Positions 9,586 through 21,222 of a stretch of 33,326 nt of DNA are shown here, piece by piece. Origin of the DNA: Candidatus Altarchaeota archaeon (lineage in GTDB: Archaea > SpSt-1190 > DYHY01); NCBI GenBank assembly GCA_030622515.1, contig JAUXGB010000003.1:1-33326 (forward strand), in the 5' to 3' direction. Below the pieces are notes generated by a model. The model ran no database searches. It was not told the DNA's origin and saw only the letters and a program-made list of their open reading frames with translations. Every line of letters starts with the position of its first letter. Within the stretch, counting starts at the first letter, position 1. The position numbers and the translations under genes are program-made.

Positions 9586-10518
9586 ATGAAAGGTCTCGGG
9601 TTTGCCTTGATTACTGTATTTTTGGCAAGTCTTTACTCGATTTTTGCAAAGTATCTTGTTAACAGTCTTGAGCCGCTGGCCATACAAACTATGAGGTATG
9701 TTCTTGCGTCTGTTGTTCTCTTGGTTTTCATCTATTATAAGAGAAGACTTGAAAATTTAAAAGCTGTCTCGGCAAGGCATGTACTTTTCATTGCAGCAAT
9801 TTCGTTTTTCTCTGCATTTGCAGGGCCTTTGCTATACCTGTATGGGCTTAAGTTTACAAGCGTAATCAACTCCGTCCTTGTTTTCAAAATGGAGGTCGTA
9901 ATAACTTCCCTCCTTGCAGTCGTCATGGTTAAGGAAAGGGTTACAAAACACCAGATAATGGGTGCAGCCATAATGTTTCTTGGTGTTCTTGTGACAATTT
10001 CCAACGGCAACTTTAGCAATTTCAGTCTTAATTGGGGTGATGTCCTTGTGTTTTTCTCTGTGCTGGCTTTCTCGACAGGAACTGTGTTTTTCAAAAAGTT
10101 TGTTCATCGGGTTCCTGCAGAAGATGTGGTTATGCTTCGAAATATCTTTGGAGCCTTGTTTTTCGTTCTTGCTTCCGCCTTTGCAATCGACTACATGGAA
10201 GTTATTCCTCAAATGAGCCTTGACCTAGTTGCAGTTCTTCTTGCAATGGTTATCCTGCCAACAACTATTGGAGTTTATTGTTTCTATAGGGCCCTTCAGG
10301 TGTCAAAAGCAAGTGAACTTGCGACGGTGGCCCTTCTGACCCCTATATTTACATCAATTCTTGCTGTCGCTTTTCTTGGCGAGACTCTGTCTATTTGGCA
10401 ATTGATTGGCGGTGTTTTGATTATTGGCGGACTCGTCTTCCTTGAGGTTCACTTCAGAAAGGTCAGGCCAAGGCATAAGAGAAGAAGAAACCTCAAGCTT
10501 AAGCACTGGCACCATTAG
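9586..10518 (+). CDS. EamA/DMT-family permease
   Basis: 310 aa with a ten-TM-like pattern in two EamA repeats (AGPLLYLYGLKFTSVINSVLVFKMEVVITSLLAVVMVKERVTKHQIMGA; ASELATVALLTPIFTSILAVAFLGETLSIWQLIGGVLIIGG). Confidence 0.88.
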   Translation: MKGLGFALITVFLASLYSIFAKYLVNSLEPLAIQTMRYVLASVVLLVFIYYKRRLENLKAVSARHVLFIAAISFFSAFAGPLLYLYGLKFTSVINSVLVFKMEVVITSLLAVVMVKERVTKHQIMGAAIMFLGVLVTISNGNFSNFSLNWGDVLVFFSVLAFSTGTVFFKKFVHRVPAEDVVMLRNIFGALFFVLASAFAIDYMEVIPQMSLDLVAVLLAMVILPTTIGVYCFYRALQVSKASELATVALLTPIFTSILAVAFLGETLSIWQLIGGVLIIGGLVFLEVHFRKVRPRHKRRRNLKLKHWHH

Positions 10519-10551
10519 TTTTCGGAAAGGGATAAAGGGCAGCTAAAAAAA

Positions 10552-11157
10552 TTACCTTGAGGCTTCTGCCTGTCGCTCAATCATGTCTTTCTTGTTGACG
10601 GCGAAGGACTTGGGGTCGCCTGTTGATGCCGCGATGAGCTCGTCAGCCAGACAAGCTTCGAGCCTCAGCCTTGACTTGAGCGACTTGCTCATTGAGCCTT
10701 TTGTAATCATTCCAAGGGCAAGGTCGAGTCGCCTCTGCGGCGACACATCTACCGAGACAGGGTGCTTTATCCCACCGTACTCGACAGTTGTTGTCTCGCC
10801 CCGAGGGGCAGAGTGCTCTATCGCCTTTACAAGAATCTGAATCGGGTTCTTACTTGTTTTCTTCTCGATTATCTGAAAGGCCTTCTTGGCAACAAGGTAC
10901 ATCTTCTGCTTCTTTCCTGTGTTTCGTCCCGACGTGAAGACGTGCTTTTTGCTGCACTTTACATGACCAGTTACCATCATCTTGGTAATCATCCTTTCAA
11001 CCACATTGTTCTTTTTCTTCCAGAACCTCTTCTTCGTGTGCTTTGCACCTGTGTGGGGGACCATGATCGGGTCAAGGTTGATGTAATCCTTAAGCCCGAG
11101 GTCGTGGACCTCTACCTTGGATGTATCCCATATGTTGAACAGTTTCATGTCGACCAT
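10552..11157 (-). CDS. rpsG: 30S ribosomal protein S7 (uS7)
   Basis: Archaeal S7: NPIQILVKAIEHSAPRGETTTVEYGGIKHPVSVDVSPQRRLDLAL. Confidence 0.95.
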   Translation of the reverse strand: MVDMKLFNIWDTSKVEVHDLGLKDYINLDPIMVPHTGAKHTKKRFWKKKNNVVERMITKMMVTGHVKCSKKHVFTSGRNTGKKQKMYLVAKKAFQIIEKKTSKNPIQILVKAIEHSAPRGETTTVEYGGIKHPVSVDVSPQRRLDLALGMITKGSMSKSLKSRLRLEACLADELIAASTGDPKSFAVNKKDMIERQAEASR

Positions 11158-11162
11158 AATAA

Positions 11163-11600
11163 TTACCTTTTCTTTTTCTCAATCCTTCCGCGTCGCACCA
11201 TCTCGAGAGAGGTGTTGTTTACCTTGACAACGGCCCATCTTACACCCGGGATATCTCCCATAGCTCGTCCCATTGCTCCGCCGATTCCCTGAACAGTTAC
11301 TTCATCGTGCTCGTCAATGTGGTTGATAGCTCCGTCGCCCGGGGCAAAGGCGGTTATTTGCTTGCCGTTCTTGATTAACTGGATCCTGACGCACTTCCTT
11401 ATGCCGGAGTTTGGCTGTTTTGCCTCGATGCCAACCTTTTCAAGGACGATGCCGCGTGCCTGTGGCGCTTTCTTCAAAGGATCCGACTGGAGACGGGTTT
11501 CGTAGAAGCTTCGCCTGAAGGATTTCTGGAGCTTTCTGAACCTCTTCCTCTTCTTTTCCAGCGTTGCAGCCGCGAACAGCCCCTTTGTCTTTCTTGCCAT
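11163..11600 (-). CDS. rpsL: 30S ribosomal protein S12 (uS12)
   Basis: [48 protein letters not shown]. Confidence 0.96.
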   Translation of the reverse strand: MARKTKGLFAAATLEKKRKRFRKLQKSFRRSFYETRLQSDPLKKAPQARGIVLEKVGIEAKQPNSGIRKCVRIQLIKNGKQITAFAPGDGAINHIDEHDEVTVQGIGGAMGRAMGDIPGVRWAVVKVNNTSLEMVRRGRIEKKKR

Positions 11601-11636
11601 TTATTCAGCACTTCCGCATTCCATTTATAAATTTGT

Positions 11637-12074
11637 CTATTTTACCTCAATATCGTCCACAATGTGGTGCCTTTTGACGTAATCCTTGAGTTCGTTAAAC
11701 CTTTTCTTCCTGCTTGAGAGCAGAATCTTCTTGTCTCTTGATTCGACCATGACGTTGATTACCTTTGAGCCGTCGCTCTTTTGTGACATGTAGATGTTTT
11801 TCGGTTTTATGGGGTGGATAATGTTTTTCACAAACTGGACAGCGTCCTTTGAGTACTCTATCAGGTCGACTTTCTTATTGATTGAGCTCTCGACCTTCTT
11901 GACATTGATTCCGCCTTTTCCTATGGCAAGCCCCATATCTCCGCCTTTGACGACGAAGGTCACCCTGTCGCCCTTAACTATGCAGTCTCTTACGCTGGCC
12001 CCCGTGACAGCTTCAAACAGGCCAATGTATCTGAACTCGTTAGCGTTGATTTTGATAACTTTTACTCCACCCAT
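11637..12074 (-). CDS. nusA: Archaeal NusA-like KH-domain transcription factor
   Basis: 145 aa, GDMGLAIGKGGINVKKVESSINKKVDLIEYS; position between rpl30e and rpsL. Confidence 0.92.
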   Translation of the reverse strand: MGGVKVIKINANEFRYIGLFEAVTGASVRDCIVKGDRVTFVVKGGDMGLAIGKGGINVKKVESSINKKVDLIEYSKDAVQFVKNIIHPIKPKNIYMSQKSDGSKVINVMVESRDKKILLSSRKKRFNELKDYVKRHHIVDDIEVK

Positions 12075-16076
<4,002 letters not shown>

Positions 16077-17885
16077 CTATCCCTTGTCCTCCAGCCTTAG
16101 TTTTGGGAGTATGCCAAGTGACATCAACTCCTCAAGAAGAATGTGGAATGCATAAGACATTTCCACAAACTCCACCCGGTTCCCTTCTCCACACATCGGG
16201 CAGTATGCTTTTTCCTTCTGGCTGTCATAGACTGCGTGTACCCTGCATCTTTCACAGACAGCGATTGTTGTCTTGTCCGAGTCGAAGCGCTCCTTCAGCA
16301 GCAGTGCGGCGCCGTGGGCCACAAGGCAGTCCTTTTCCATTTCTCCCATCCTCAGACCGCCCTTCTTACTTCGTCCTTCTGTTGGCTGTCTTGTAAGAAT
16401 CTGAACGGGGCCTCTGGCTCTTGCGTGAAGCTTGTTAAGCACCATGTGCCTCAGCTTGTGGTAATAGATTATCCCGGTGTAGATTTCCGCCTCGAATGCC
16501 TTTCCTGTTCTTCCGTCATAGAATCTTTCCTTTCCGGAACTCTTGAAGCCGTGCTTTTCGAGAATCGTTTTCATTTCCTTTTCCGGGTTTTCTGCGAAGG
16601 CGGTTCCGTCAATTAGTTTGCCTTCGAGCGCGCCAGCCTTTCCCGCAAGGAACTCCAGCAACTGGGAAACCGTCATTCGTGACGGGATACCGTGTGGGTT
16701 GGTTATCATGTCAGGAATAAGCCCACTTTCAGAGAAAGGCAGGTCTTCCTCAGGAACTATCATGCCGACAACCCCTTTCTGCCCGTGACGTGAAGAGAAT
16801 TTGTCTCCAAGCTCGGGAACCCTGTCATCCCTCATCCTCACCTTGACCATCTTGTGGCCCTCAGTGTCTTCCGTTATTGCGACAAGGTCTGCGACCCCTC
16901 TTTCGCCATGCCTTATTGAGATTGATGTCTCTCGCCTGTTCTCGACCCCGCGCCGGAAGACGTCAACTGCACCCAAGAATCGCGGCGGTGATGTTCTTCC
17001 AATTATCACGTCCTCGCTCTTCAGTGGAGATTCAAGTTCGACAATTCCGTCGGAACCGAGGTTCCTGTAGAGGCTTTCTACCCGGTAGCCAATGACATCT
17101 TTTTCAGGGGCTTCTATCCTGTCTTCCTGCCCGCCAGGGTAGCGCTTCTCGGAGGTCTTGTACGGCCTGTAGAATGTACTTCTGCCAAGTCCCCGCTCGA
17201 TGGATGACTTGTTAATAACCACTGCGTCCTCCATGTTGTAGCCTTCCCATGTGCAAAGGGCGACAACAAAGTTCTGCCCGGCCGGATGGGTATCAAAGCC
17301 GACAATGTCAGTTAGCTTCGAGCGCACGACAGGCGTCTGGGGGTAGTGGAGGATGTTAGAATAGGTGTCAAACCTAAGCAGGTAGTTTGTTGAATAGATC
17401 CCAAGTGCCTGCTTCACCCCTTTGGAAGCCCCGTAGTTTACCCTGTCACCCCGTGAGAAGTTGGCAAAGGGCACCAGCGAAGCCGGCAGTCCAAGAATCG
17501 TTATAGGGTCTATCTCAAGATGGGTGTGGTCAGGAGTAACATCTTTTGGCCTGAGCGCGATGAAAAGATTTTCCTCTTCCTCGGCATCGACGAATTCCAC
17601 TTTTCCCTGCGCAAGCAAGTCATCCCACTTTAGGCTTCCTTTCTTCACTTTTGTTATGTCGGCAGGTGTGAGTTTCGGCTTTCCGCCCTCTACAACTATC
17701 AGCGGCCTCAAGACTCTCCCCGCATCTGTGAAAATCCTCACCTCGTCGGATTCCTCCAGATAGGATACTGAAACCTGCGGGTCAACTTTCCCACTTCTCC
17801 TCTGGACCCTGAACTTTTCGACAAGGGCCTTCGGGTCGCTGTGTGTTCCAACCATTCTTCCGTTAAGTATTATGTCTGCCATCAT
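16077..17885 (-). CDS. rpoB1: DNA-directed RNA polymerase subunit B'
   Basis: GDKFSSRHGQKGVVGMIVPEEDLPFSESGLIPDMITNPHGIPSRMTVSQLLE; C-terminal zinc motif CERCRVHAVYDSQKEKAYCPMCG. Confidence 0.98.
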   Translation of the reverse strand: MMADIILNGRMVGTHSDPKALVEKFRVQRRSGKVDPQVSVSYLEESDEVRIFTDAGRVLRPLIVVEGGKPKLTPADITKVKKGSLKWDDLLAQGKVEFVDAEEEENLFIALRPKDVTPDHTHLEIDPITILGLPASLVPFANFSRGDRVNYGASKGVKQALGIYSTNYLLRFDTYSNILHYPQTPVVRSKLTDIVGFDTHPAGQNFVVALCTWEGYNMEDAVVINKSSIERGLGRSTFYRPYKTSEKRYPGGQEDRIEAPEKDVIGYRVESLYRNLGSDGIVELESPLKSEDVIIGRTSPPRFLGAVDVFRRGVENRRETSISIRHGERGVADLVAITEDTEGHKMVKVRMRDDRVPELGDKFSSRHGQKGVVGMIVPEEDLPFSESGLIPDMITNPHGIPSRMTVSQLLEFLAGKAGALEGKLIDGTAFAENPEKEMKTILEKHGFKSSGKERFYDGRTGKAFEAEIYTGIIYYHKLRHMVLNKLHARARGPVQILTRQPTEGRSKKGGLRMGEMEKDCLVAHGAALLLKERFDSDKTTIAVCERCRVHAVYDSQKEKAYCPMCGEGNRVEFVEMSYAFHILLEELMSLGILPKLRLEDKG

Positions 17886-19375
17886 TACTCACCCCATTTC
17901 TCCACGCCAAGCAGAAGGAGATTTTTCCTTATGCTCTCGGCCTCGGCGCCTTCTGTAACCTTGCCAAGCAAGGCTAGGTTTTTTCTCAAGCCAATGTTCT
18001 GACCCTCAGGGGTTTCGGAGGCGCAAAGTTTTCCCCAGTGGGTTGGATGAAGCTCCCTCGCCTCAAAGTGGGGCTGTGATGTCGTCAGCGGCGACAGGAC
18101 TCGCCTCAAGTGAGAGAGGGTGTCCATGTAGTTCAGCCTTTGCAAGTGCTGGGAAACTCCTGTTCGCCCGCCAACCCAGTAGCCGGTGGCAAGGGCGGAT
18201 TCGAGCCGCCTTGTGAGCAGCTGCTCACGAACAACAGTCTCCAGAGGAGGCTCCCGCCCCCGCTTGGTTATCCTTTCGAAAGAATATTTCATGTCGTTCA
18301 GCAGCGCCTTGAAGGAGGCACGGAAGAGTTGTTCCATAAGCTCGCCTGCGAGCTTAAGCCTCTTGTTTGCATAATGGTCCTTGTCGTCCTCACTGACATA
18401 GTTGTAGTGAAGCTTGATTAGTTTTTCGCAGCACTTTCCAAGATAGCGGGCTTTTTCCATCTTGTCTGAATGCCTTCTCCCAATGTGGGGGAAGAGGTAC
18501 TGGTCGAGGAGCTGGGAAACCCTCTCTACCCTGTACTCCTGGCCCTGACCTATCTTCATCTGCCGTCCAATCCAGTCAAGCGCATCCTCGGTTGTGTGGA
18601 TGTCGCCTGTGGTTTCAAGGTTAATCATTATGTCCTCGAAAAGCCTTTCGTCCTGCGAAACAACTTTCATTATGTCCTCATCTCTTTCGAGACCGAGGGC
18701 CATCATCAGGACAACCAGTGGGATGCGAAGCACCCTTGCAAAAGATATCCGGATAGAACCGTCGTTCAGCCTCTCGAAAAGGTGAGGCACTCTGAAACCG
18801 GGAGCCTCAGAGAACAGCCTTGCGATTTCTGTCGCAGACCCGCTTTTCTTCCTCTCAATGAGTGGCAGGTTTGGCCGCAAATCCTCAATCGCAATCAGGA
18901 CTCTCTCTGTCCCGTTAATTATGAAATATCCTCCCGGGTCGCCGGGGTCTTCGCCAACATCGATTAACTCCTTTCTGGAAAGCTTGGAAAGCAGGCAGGG
19001 TTTTGACCTCAGCATGATTGGCATCTTGCCGACTTCTGCTTTGATTGGCTCGTTCCTTATCCCGTCCCGTTCAACAATAAGTTCGAGGATGATTGGAGAG
19101 CCGTAGGTGATTTCCCTAATCCTTGCTTCAGACGGAAGGAGTTCGTTCTGGGAGCCGTCGGCTTCCTTGACGACTGGCTTCTTCAGGTAAATCTTCCCGA
19201 ACTTAATCTTGTACTCGCTTGACCCTGCGGGAATAACTGCCGGGACAAGCTCGCCAACCTCGTTGACGACGTTCTGCATTCCCTCTAAAATAAACCTGTT
19301 GTACGAATCAATGTGGTGACGTACCATTCCGTACCTGTCAAAAAATCCCCTGATAATGTGTTCGAAACCTTCCAT
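17885..19375 (-). CDS. rpoB2: DNA-directed RNA polymerase subunit B''
   Basis: GGYFIINGTERVLIAIEDLRPNLPLIE, RRVLSPLTTSQPHFEARELHPTHWGKLCASETPEGQNIGL. Confidence 0.98.
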   Translation of the reverse strand: MEGFEHIIRGFFDRYGMVRHHIDSYNRFILEGMQNVVNEVGELVPAVIPAGSSEYKIKFGKIYLKKPVVKEADGSQNELLPSEARIREITYGSPIILELIVERDGIRNEPIKAEVGKMPIMLRSKPCLLSKLSRKELIDVGEDPGDPGGYFIINGTERVLIAIEDLRPNLPLIERKKSGSATEIARLFSEAPGFRVPHLFERLNDGSIRISFARVLRIPLVVLMMALGLERDEDIMKVVSQDERLFEDIMINLETTGDIHTTEDALDWIGRQMKIGQGQEYRVERVSQLLDQYLFPHIGRRHSDKMEKARYLGKCCEKLIKLHYNYVSEDDKDHYANKRLKLAGELMEQLFRASFKALLNDMKYSFERITKRGREPPLETVVREQLLTRRLESALATGYWVGGRTGVSQHLQRLNYMDTLSHLRRVLSPLTTSQPHFEARELHPTHWGKLCASETPEGQNIGLRKNLALLGKVTEGAEAESIRKNLLLLGVEKWGE

Positions 19376-19461
19376 TAGAATACAACCTCCAAAGGTGAGA
19401 ATGAATCAATGACCTGACGGGAAATCCTCGATGTCCCAAGAGAAAACTGCTTGACATTTTT

Positions 19462-19487
19462 GATAGGTGATGGTGGGCCCAGTGGGA
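19462..19487. repeat. Duplicated tRNA-Lys 3' end plus 12-nt trailer (distal copy of perfect 26-bp direct repeat)
   Basis: gataggtgatggtgggcccagtggga is identical to 19588..19613, which contains the 3' end of tRNA-Lys. Confidence 0.95.
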
Positions 19488-19587
19488 CAAGCCTTTTTCC
19501 AAAAGCCTTGAGGGAAAACCGCGTGTCAAGACACGCACAAGAATTTTTCTTGGGGTGACCCTTAGACCTTCTTTTGCTAAAAGAAGG
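19488..19587. other. 100-bp non-coding hairpin cassette between tRNA-Lys 3'-end repeats
   Basis: Hairpins: GCGTGT-caag-ACACGC (19521..19536), CAAGAA-ttt-TTCTTG (19538..19552), CCTTCTTTT-gct-AAAAGAAGG (19567..19587). Confidence 0.85.
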
Positions 19588-19613
19588 GATAGGTGATGGT
19601 GGGCCCAGTGGGA
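19588..19613. repeat. Native tRNA-Lys 3' end copy of the 26-bp direct repeat
   Basis: gataggtgatggtgggcccagtggga; 126-bp offset from 19462..19487. Confidence 0.95.
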
Positions 19614-19704
19614 TTCGAACCCACGACCCTCTGCTAGCTTCACGACCAAAGGTTTCTTCAGCAGTGTAAAAGGCAGATGCTCTGCCATGCTGAGCTATGG
19701 GCCC
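19600..19704 (-). tRNA. tRNA-Lys (anticodon TTT) with a 31-nt intron at 37/38 (intron 19636..19666)
   Basis: Minus strand GGGCCCATAGCTCAGCATGGCAGAGCATCTGCCTTTTA[CACTGCTGAAGAAACCTTTGGTCGTGAAGCT]AGCAGAGGGTCGTGGGTTCGAATCCCACTGGGCCCA. Acceptor GGGCCCA/TGGGCCC, anticodon stem TCTGC/GCAGA. CUUU/GAAG central helix with 3-nt bulges fits a bulge-helix-bulge site. Mature length 74 nt. Confidence 0.92.
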
Positions 19705-19717
19705 GCGTTTGTGAGGC

Positions 19718-19789
19718 GCCCCGACTGGGATTCGAACCCAGGTCACAGCCGTGACAGGGCTGTATTCTAGTCCACTATACCATCGGGGC
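19718..19789 (-). tRNA. tRNA-Asp (anticodon GTC)
   Basis: Minus strand GCCCCGATGGTATAGTGGACTAGAATACAGCCCTGTCACGGCTGTGACCTGGGTTCGAATCCCAGTCGGGGC; complete cloverleaf. Confidence 0.95.
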
Positions 19790-20126
19790 ATTAGTGCGAG
19801 ATACTTCTCCTTAATCCTGCCGAGGTTTTTTGAAATTTTTGGTATTTGGGGGTGCAATCTGTTGAAAATGTCCAGATTCCCGTCAATGCTGTTCGAACGG
19901 GATATATCTACCTGTCTGGGGGTTTCTGACCTCAAGAAATTACCTCACTCCAGCCTCACAGGATTGGCGGAAAAGTTCCCTTTAAATAGTTTTCGCTACC
20001 GGTGGGAGTGGAAAAAACACGGCTTCCAGCCCTCCCCCAGAGTAGGTTAAATCGGGCTTTTTCACTACCTTAGACGGGTAACATAGCCGACATCTTTATA
20101 AGGCTATGATGGGGATAGAGGGTATT

Positions 20127-20816
20127 ATGGTAGTATCTGGAGCTGACTTCGTGTCCGAGGTTTGTGAAGTGAAAGCTTTGGAATTTCACCCGGCACATGA
20201 TATCCAACCTATAGACAGGTATACACAGAATCATTCTTCAGATGTTACTGCGCTTTATGTTCCGATTGCAGAACATAACGGTAATGGCTACGGCTTAAGC
20301 GTAGGGACTCTCAAGTTTATTGGTAACATTCATGATATTGGTAAAGTTACAATTCCTCCAGAAGTCTTAAACCGAAGCAATAAGGGAGAATTTATATCTG
20401 GGGATATGGAAGCTATGAGGCCGCATGTTATTGGGACTTATGATACGCTCAAAAGAATCTCTGAAGATCCAGATTTTGTGTCTTACCCCGCCAAAAGGGA
20501 ACTATTGGACATTGCAATGGATGTTTCATCTGGACATCACAGATATGAAAAAGAAAATCCTTATCCCGAAAGAATGCCAAAGAGACGCAGTAACATTCCA
20601 AGAGGCGACATGAAAGGACTTAGGGAAGATTTGGCCATTGCTGATTGTTTGAGTGGTTTTAAGAGAAAAAATGGCAGAATCAAGAAAGGTACAGATGTTA
20701 TTGAGACCCTTATAGAATACAGGCCTAAACTAAAGAGAAAAATTGAGAAGATGGTAAGTGATGGATTCCTACAAGGCCTTGTTAATGAGCACTTTGAAGG
20801 CGGAGTTATTGGTTAA
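20127..20816 (+). CDS. HD-GYP-like phosphohydrolase domain protein (degenerate GYP motif)
   Basis: LKFIGNIHDIGKVTIPPEVLNRSNKGEFISGDMEAMRPHVIGTYDTLK, then DVSSGHHRYEKENPYPERMP and DLAIADCLSGF. Start placed at MVVSGADF because of a TATA box (ctttataagg, 20094..20103) about 29 nt upstream. The longer ORF starts at 20106. Confidence 0.8.
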   Translation: MVVSGADFVSEVCEVKALEFHPAHDIQPIDRYTQNHSSDVTALYVPIAEHNGNGYGLSVGTLKFIGNIHDIGKVTIPPEVLNRSNKGEFISGDMEAMRPHVIGTYDTLKRISEDPDFVSYPAKRELLDIAMDVSSGHHRYEKENPYPERMPKRRSNIPRGDMKGLREDLAIADCLSGFKRKNGRIKKGTDVIETLIEYRPKLKRKIEKMVSDGFLQGLVNEHFEGGVIG

Positions 20817-20829
20817 TTTCTAAATATGA

Positions 20830-20848
20830 TTGGTCCCCTCAGCTGGCA
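20830..20848. repeat. Degenerate tRNA-Tyr 3'-end-like repeat, copy 1
   Basis: ttggtcccctcagctggca, identical over 19 bp to 21009..21027; resembles the native tRNA-Tyr end ggtcccctcggtggga at 21221. Confidence 0.88.
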
Positions 20849-21008
20849 CCTTTTAGAAAAAGCTGCACCAAAAGAAGCCCTTGATGTTTCCAACATCTGG
20901 GCCCAATTTGTCAAAGACAATTTGGGTTTTGGGGTTTCAAAAGACCTCCCAAGTTGCTGAAAGCAACTGGGCCCAGTCGTTTCGACTTGGGTTTGTGAAA
21001 AAGGGATT
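20849..21008. other. Non-coding tandem hairpin cassette (distal Tyr cassette)
   Basis: GATGTT-tcc-AACATC (20883..20897); CCCAATTTGTC-aaa-GACAATTTGGG (20902..20926, one central mismatch); CCC(A)AGTTGCT-gaa-AGCAACTGGG (20948..20971); CCCAGTCG-ttt-CGACTTGGG (20972..20991). Confidence 0.85.
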
Positions 21009-21027
21009 TTGGTCCCCTCAGCTGGCA
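21009..21027. repeat. Degenerate tRNA-Tyr 3'-end-like repeat, copy 2
   Basis: ttggtcccctcagctggca, 19-bp identity to 20830..20848. Confidence 0.88.
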
Positions 21028-21220
21028 GCCTTTTCCAAAAAGCCTGCAGGGAAAATAGTCCGTCCTAGGGGACGGACAAGGGGCCCCTCGCTGTCTCTAA
21101 CGGCGAGGCCCAGTACCGGCCGAAGGCTGGTTCTTGACGAACTTGGTTCGTCCAGATGGCAGAGCCAACTTGGTTTTCTTTGGTGATCTCTAAGCTTTCT
21201 TTTAGGAAAAGAAAGATTGA
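21028..21220. other. Non-coding tandem hairpin cassette (proximal Tyr cassette)
   Basis: GTCCGTCC-tagg-GGACGGAC (21058..21077); CCTCGC..GCGAGG; ACCGGCC-gaa-GGCTGGT (21115..21131); GACGAAC-ttg-GTTCGTC (21136..21152); TGGC-aga-GCCA; CTTTCTTTT-agg-AAAAGAAAG (21195..21215). Confidence 0.87.
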
Positions 21221-21222
21221 GG

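Noticed and set aside
19375-19935. 186-aa minus-strand ORF
   Set aside because: Spans tRNA-Asp, tRNA-Lys and the cassette; peptides such as WVRIPLGPP are typical of translated tRNA sequence.
20830-21220. CRISPR-like array
   Set aside because: The 19-bp repeats occur only twice, spacing is 160-193 bp, and the intervening sequence is self-complementary rather than unique spacers.
20848-21220. Autonomous mobile element with integrase
   Set aside because: No recombinase or transposase ORF in the region; only non-autonomous or non-mobile explanations fit what is visible.
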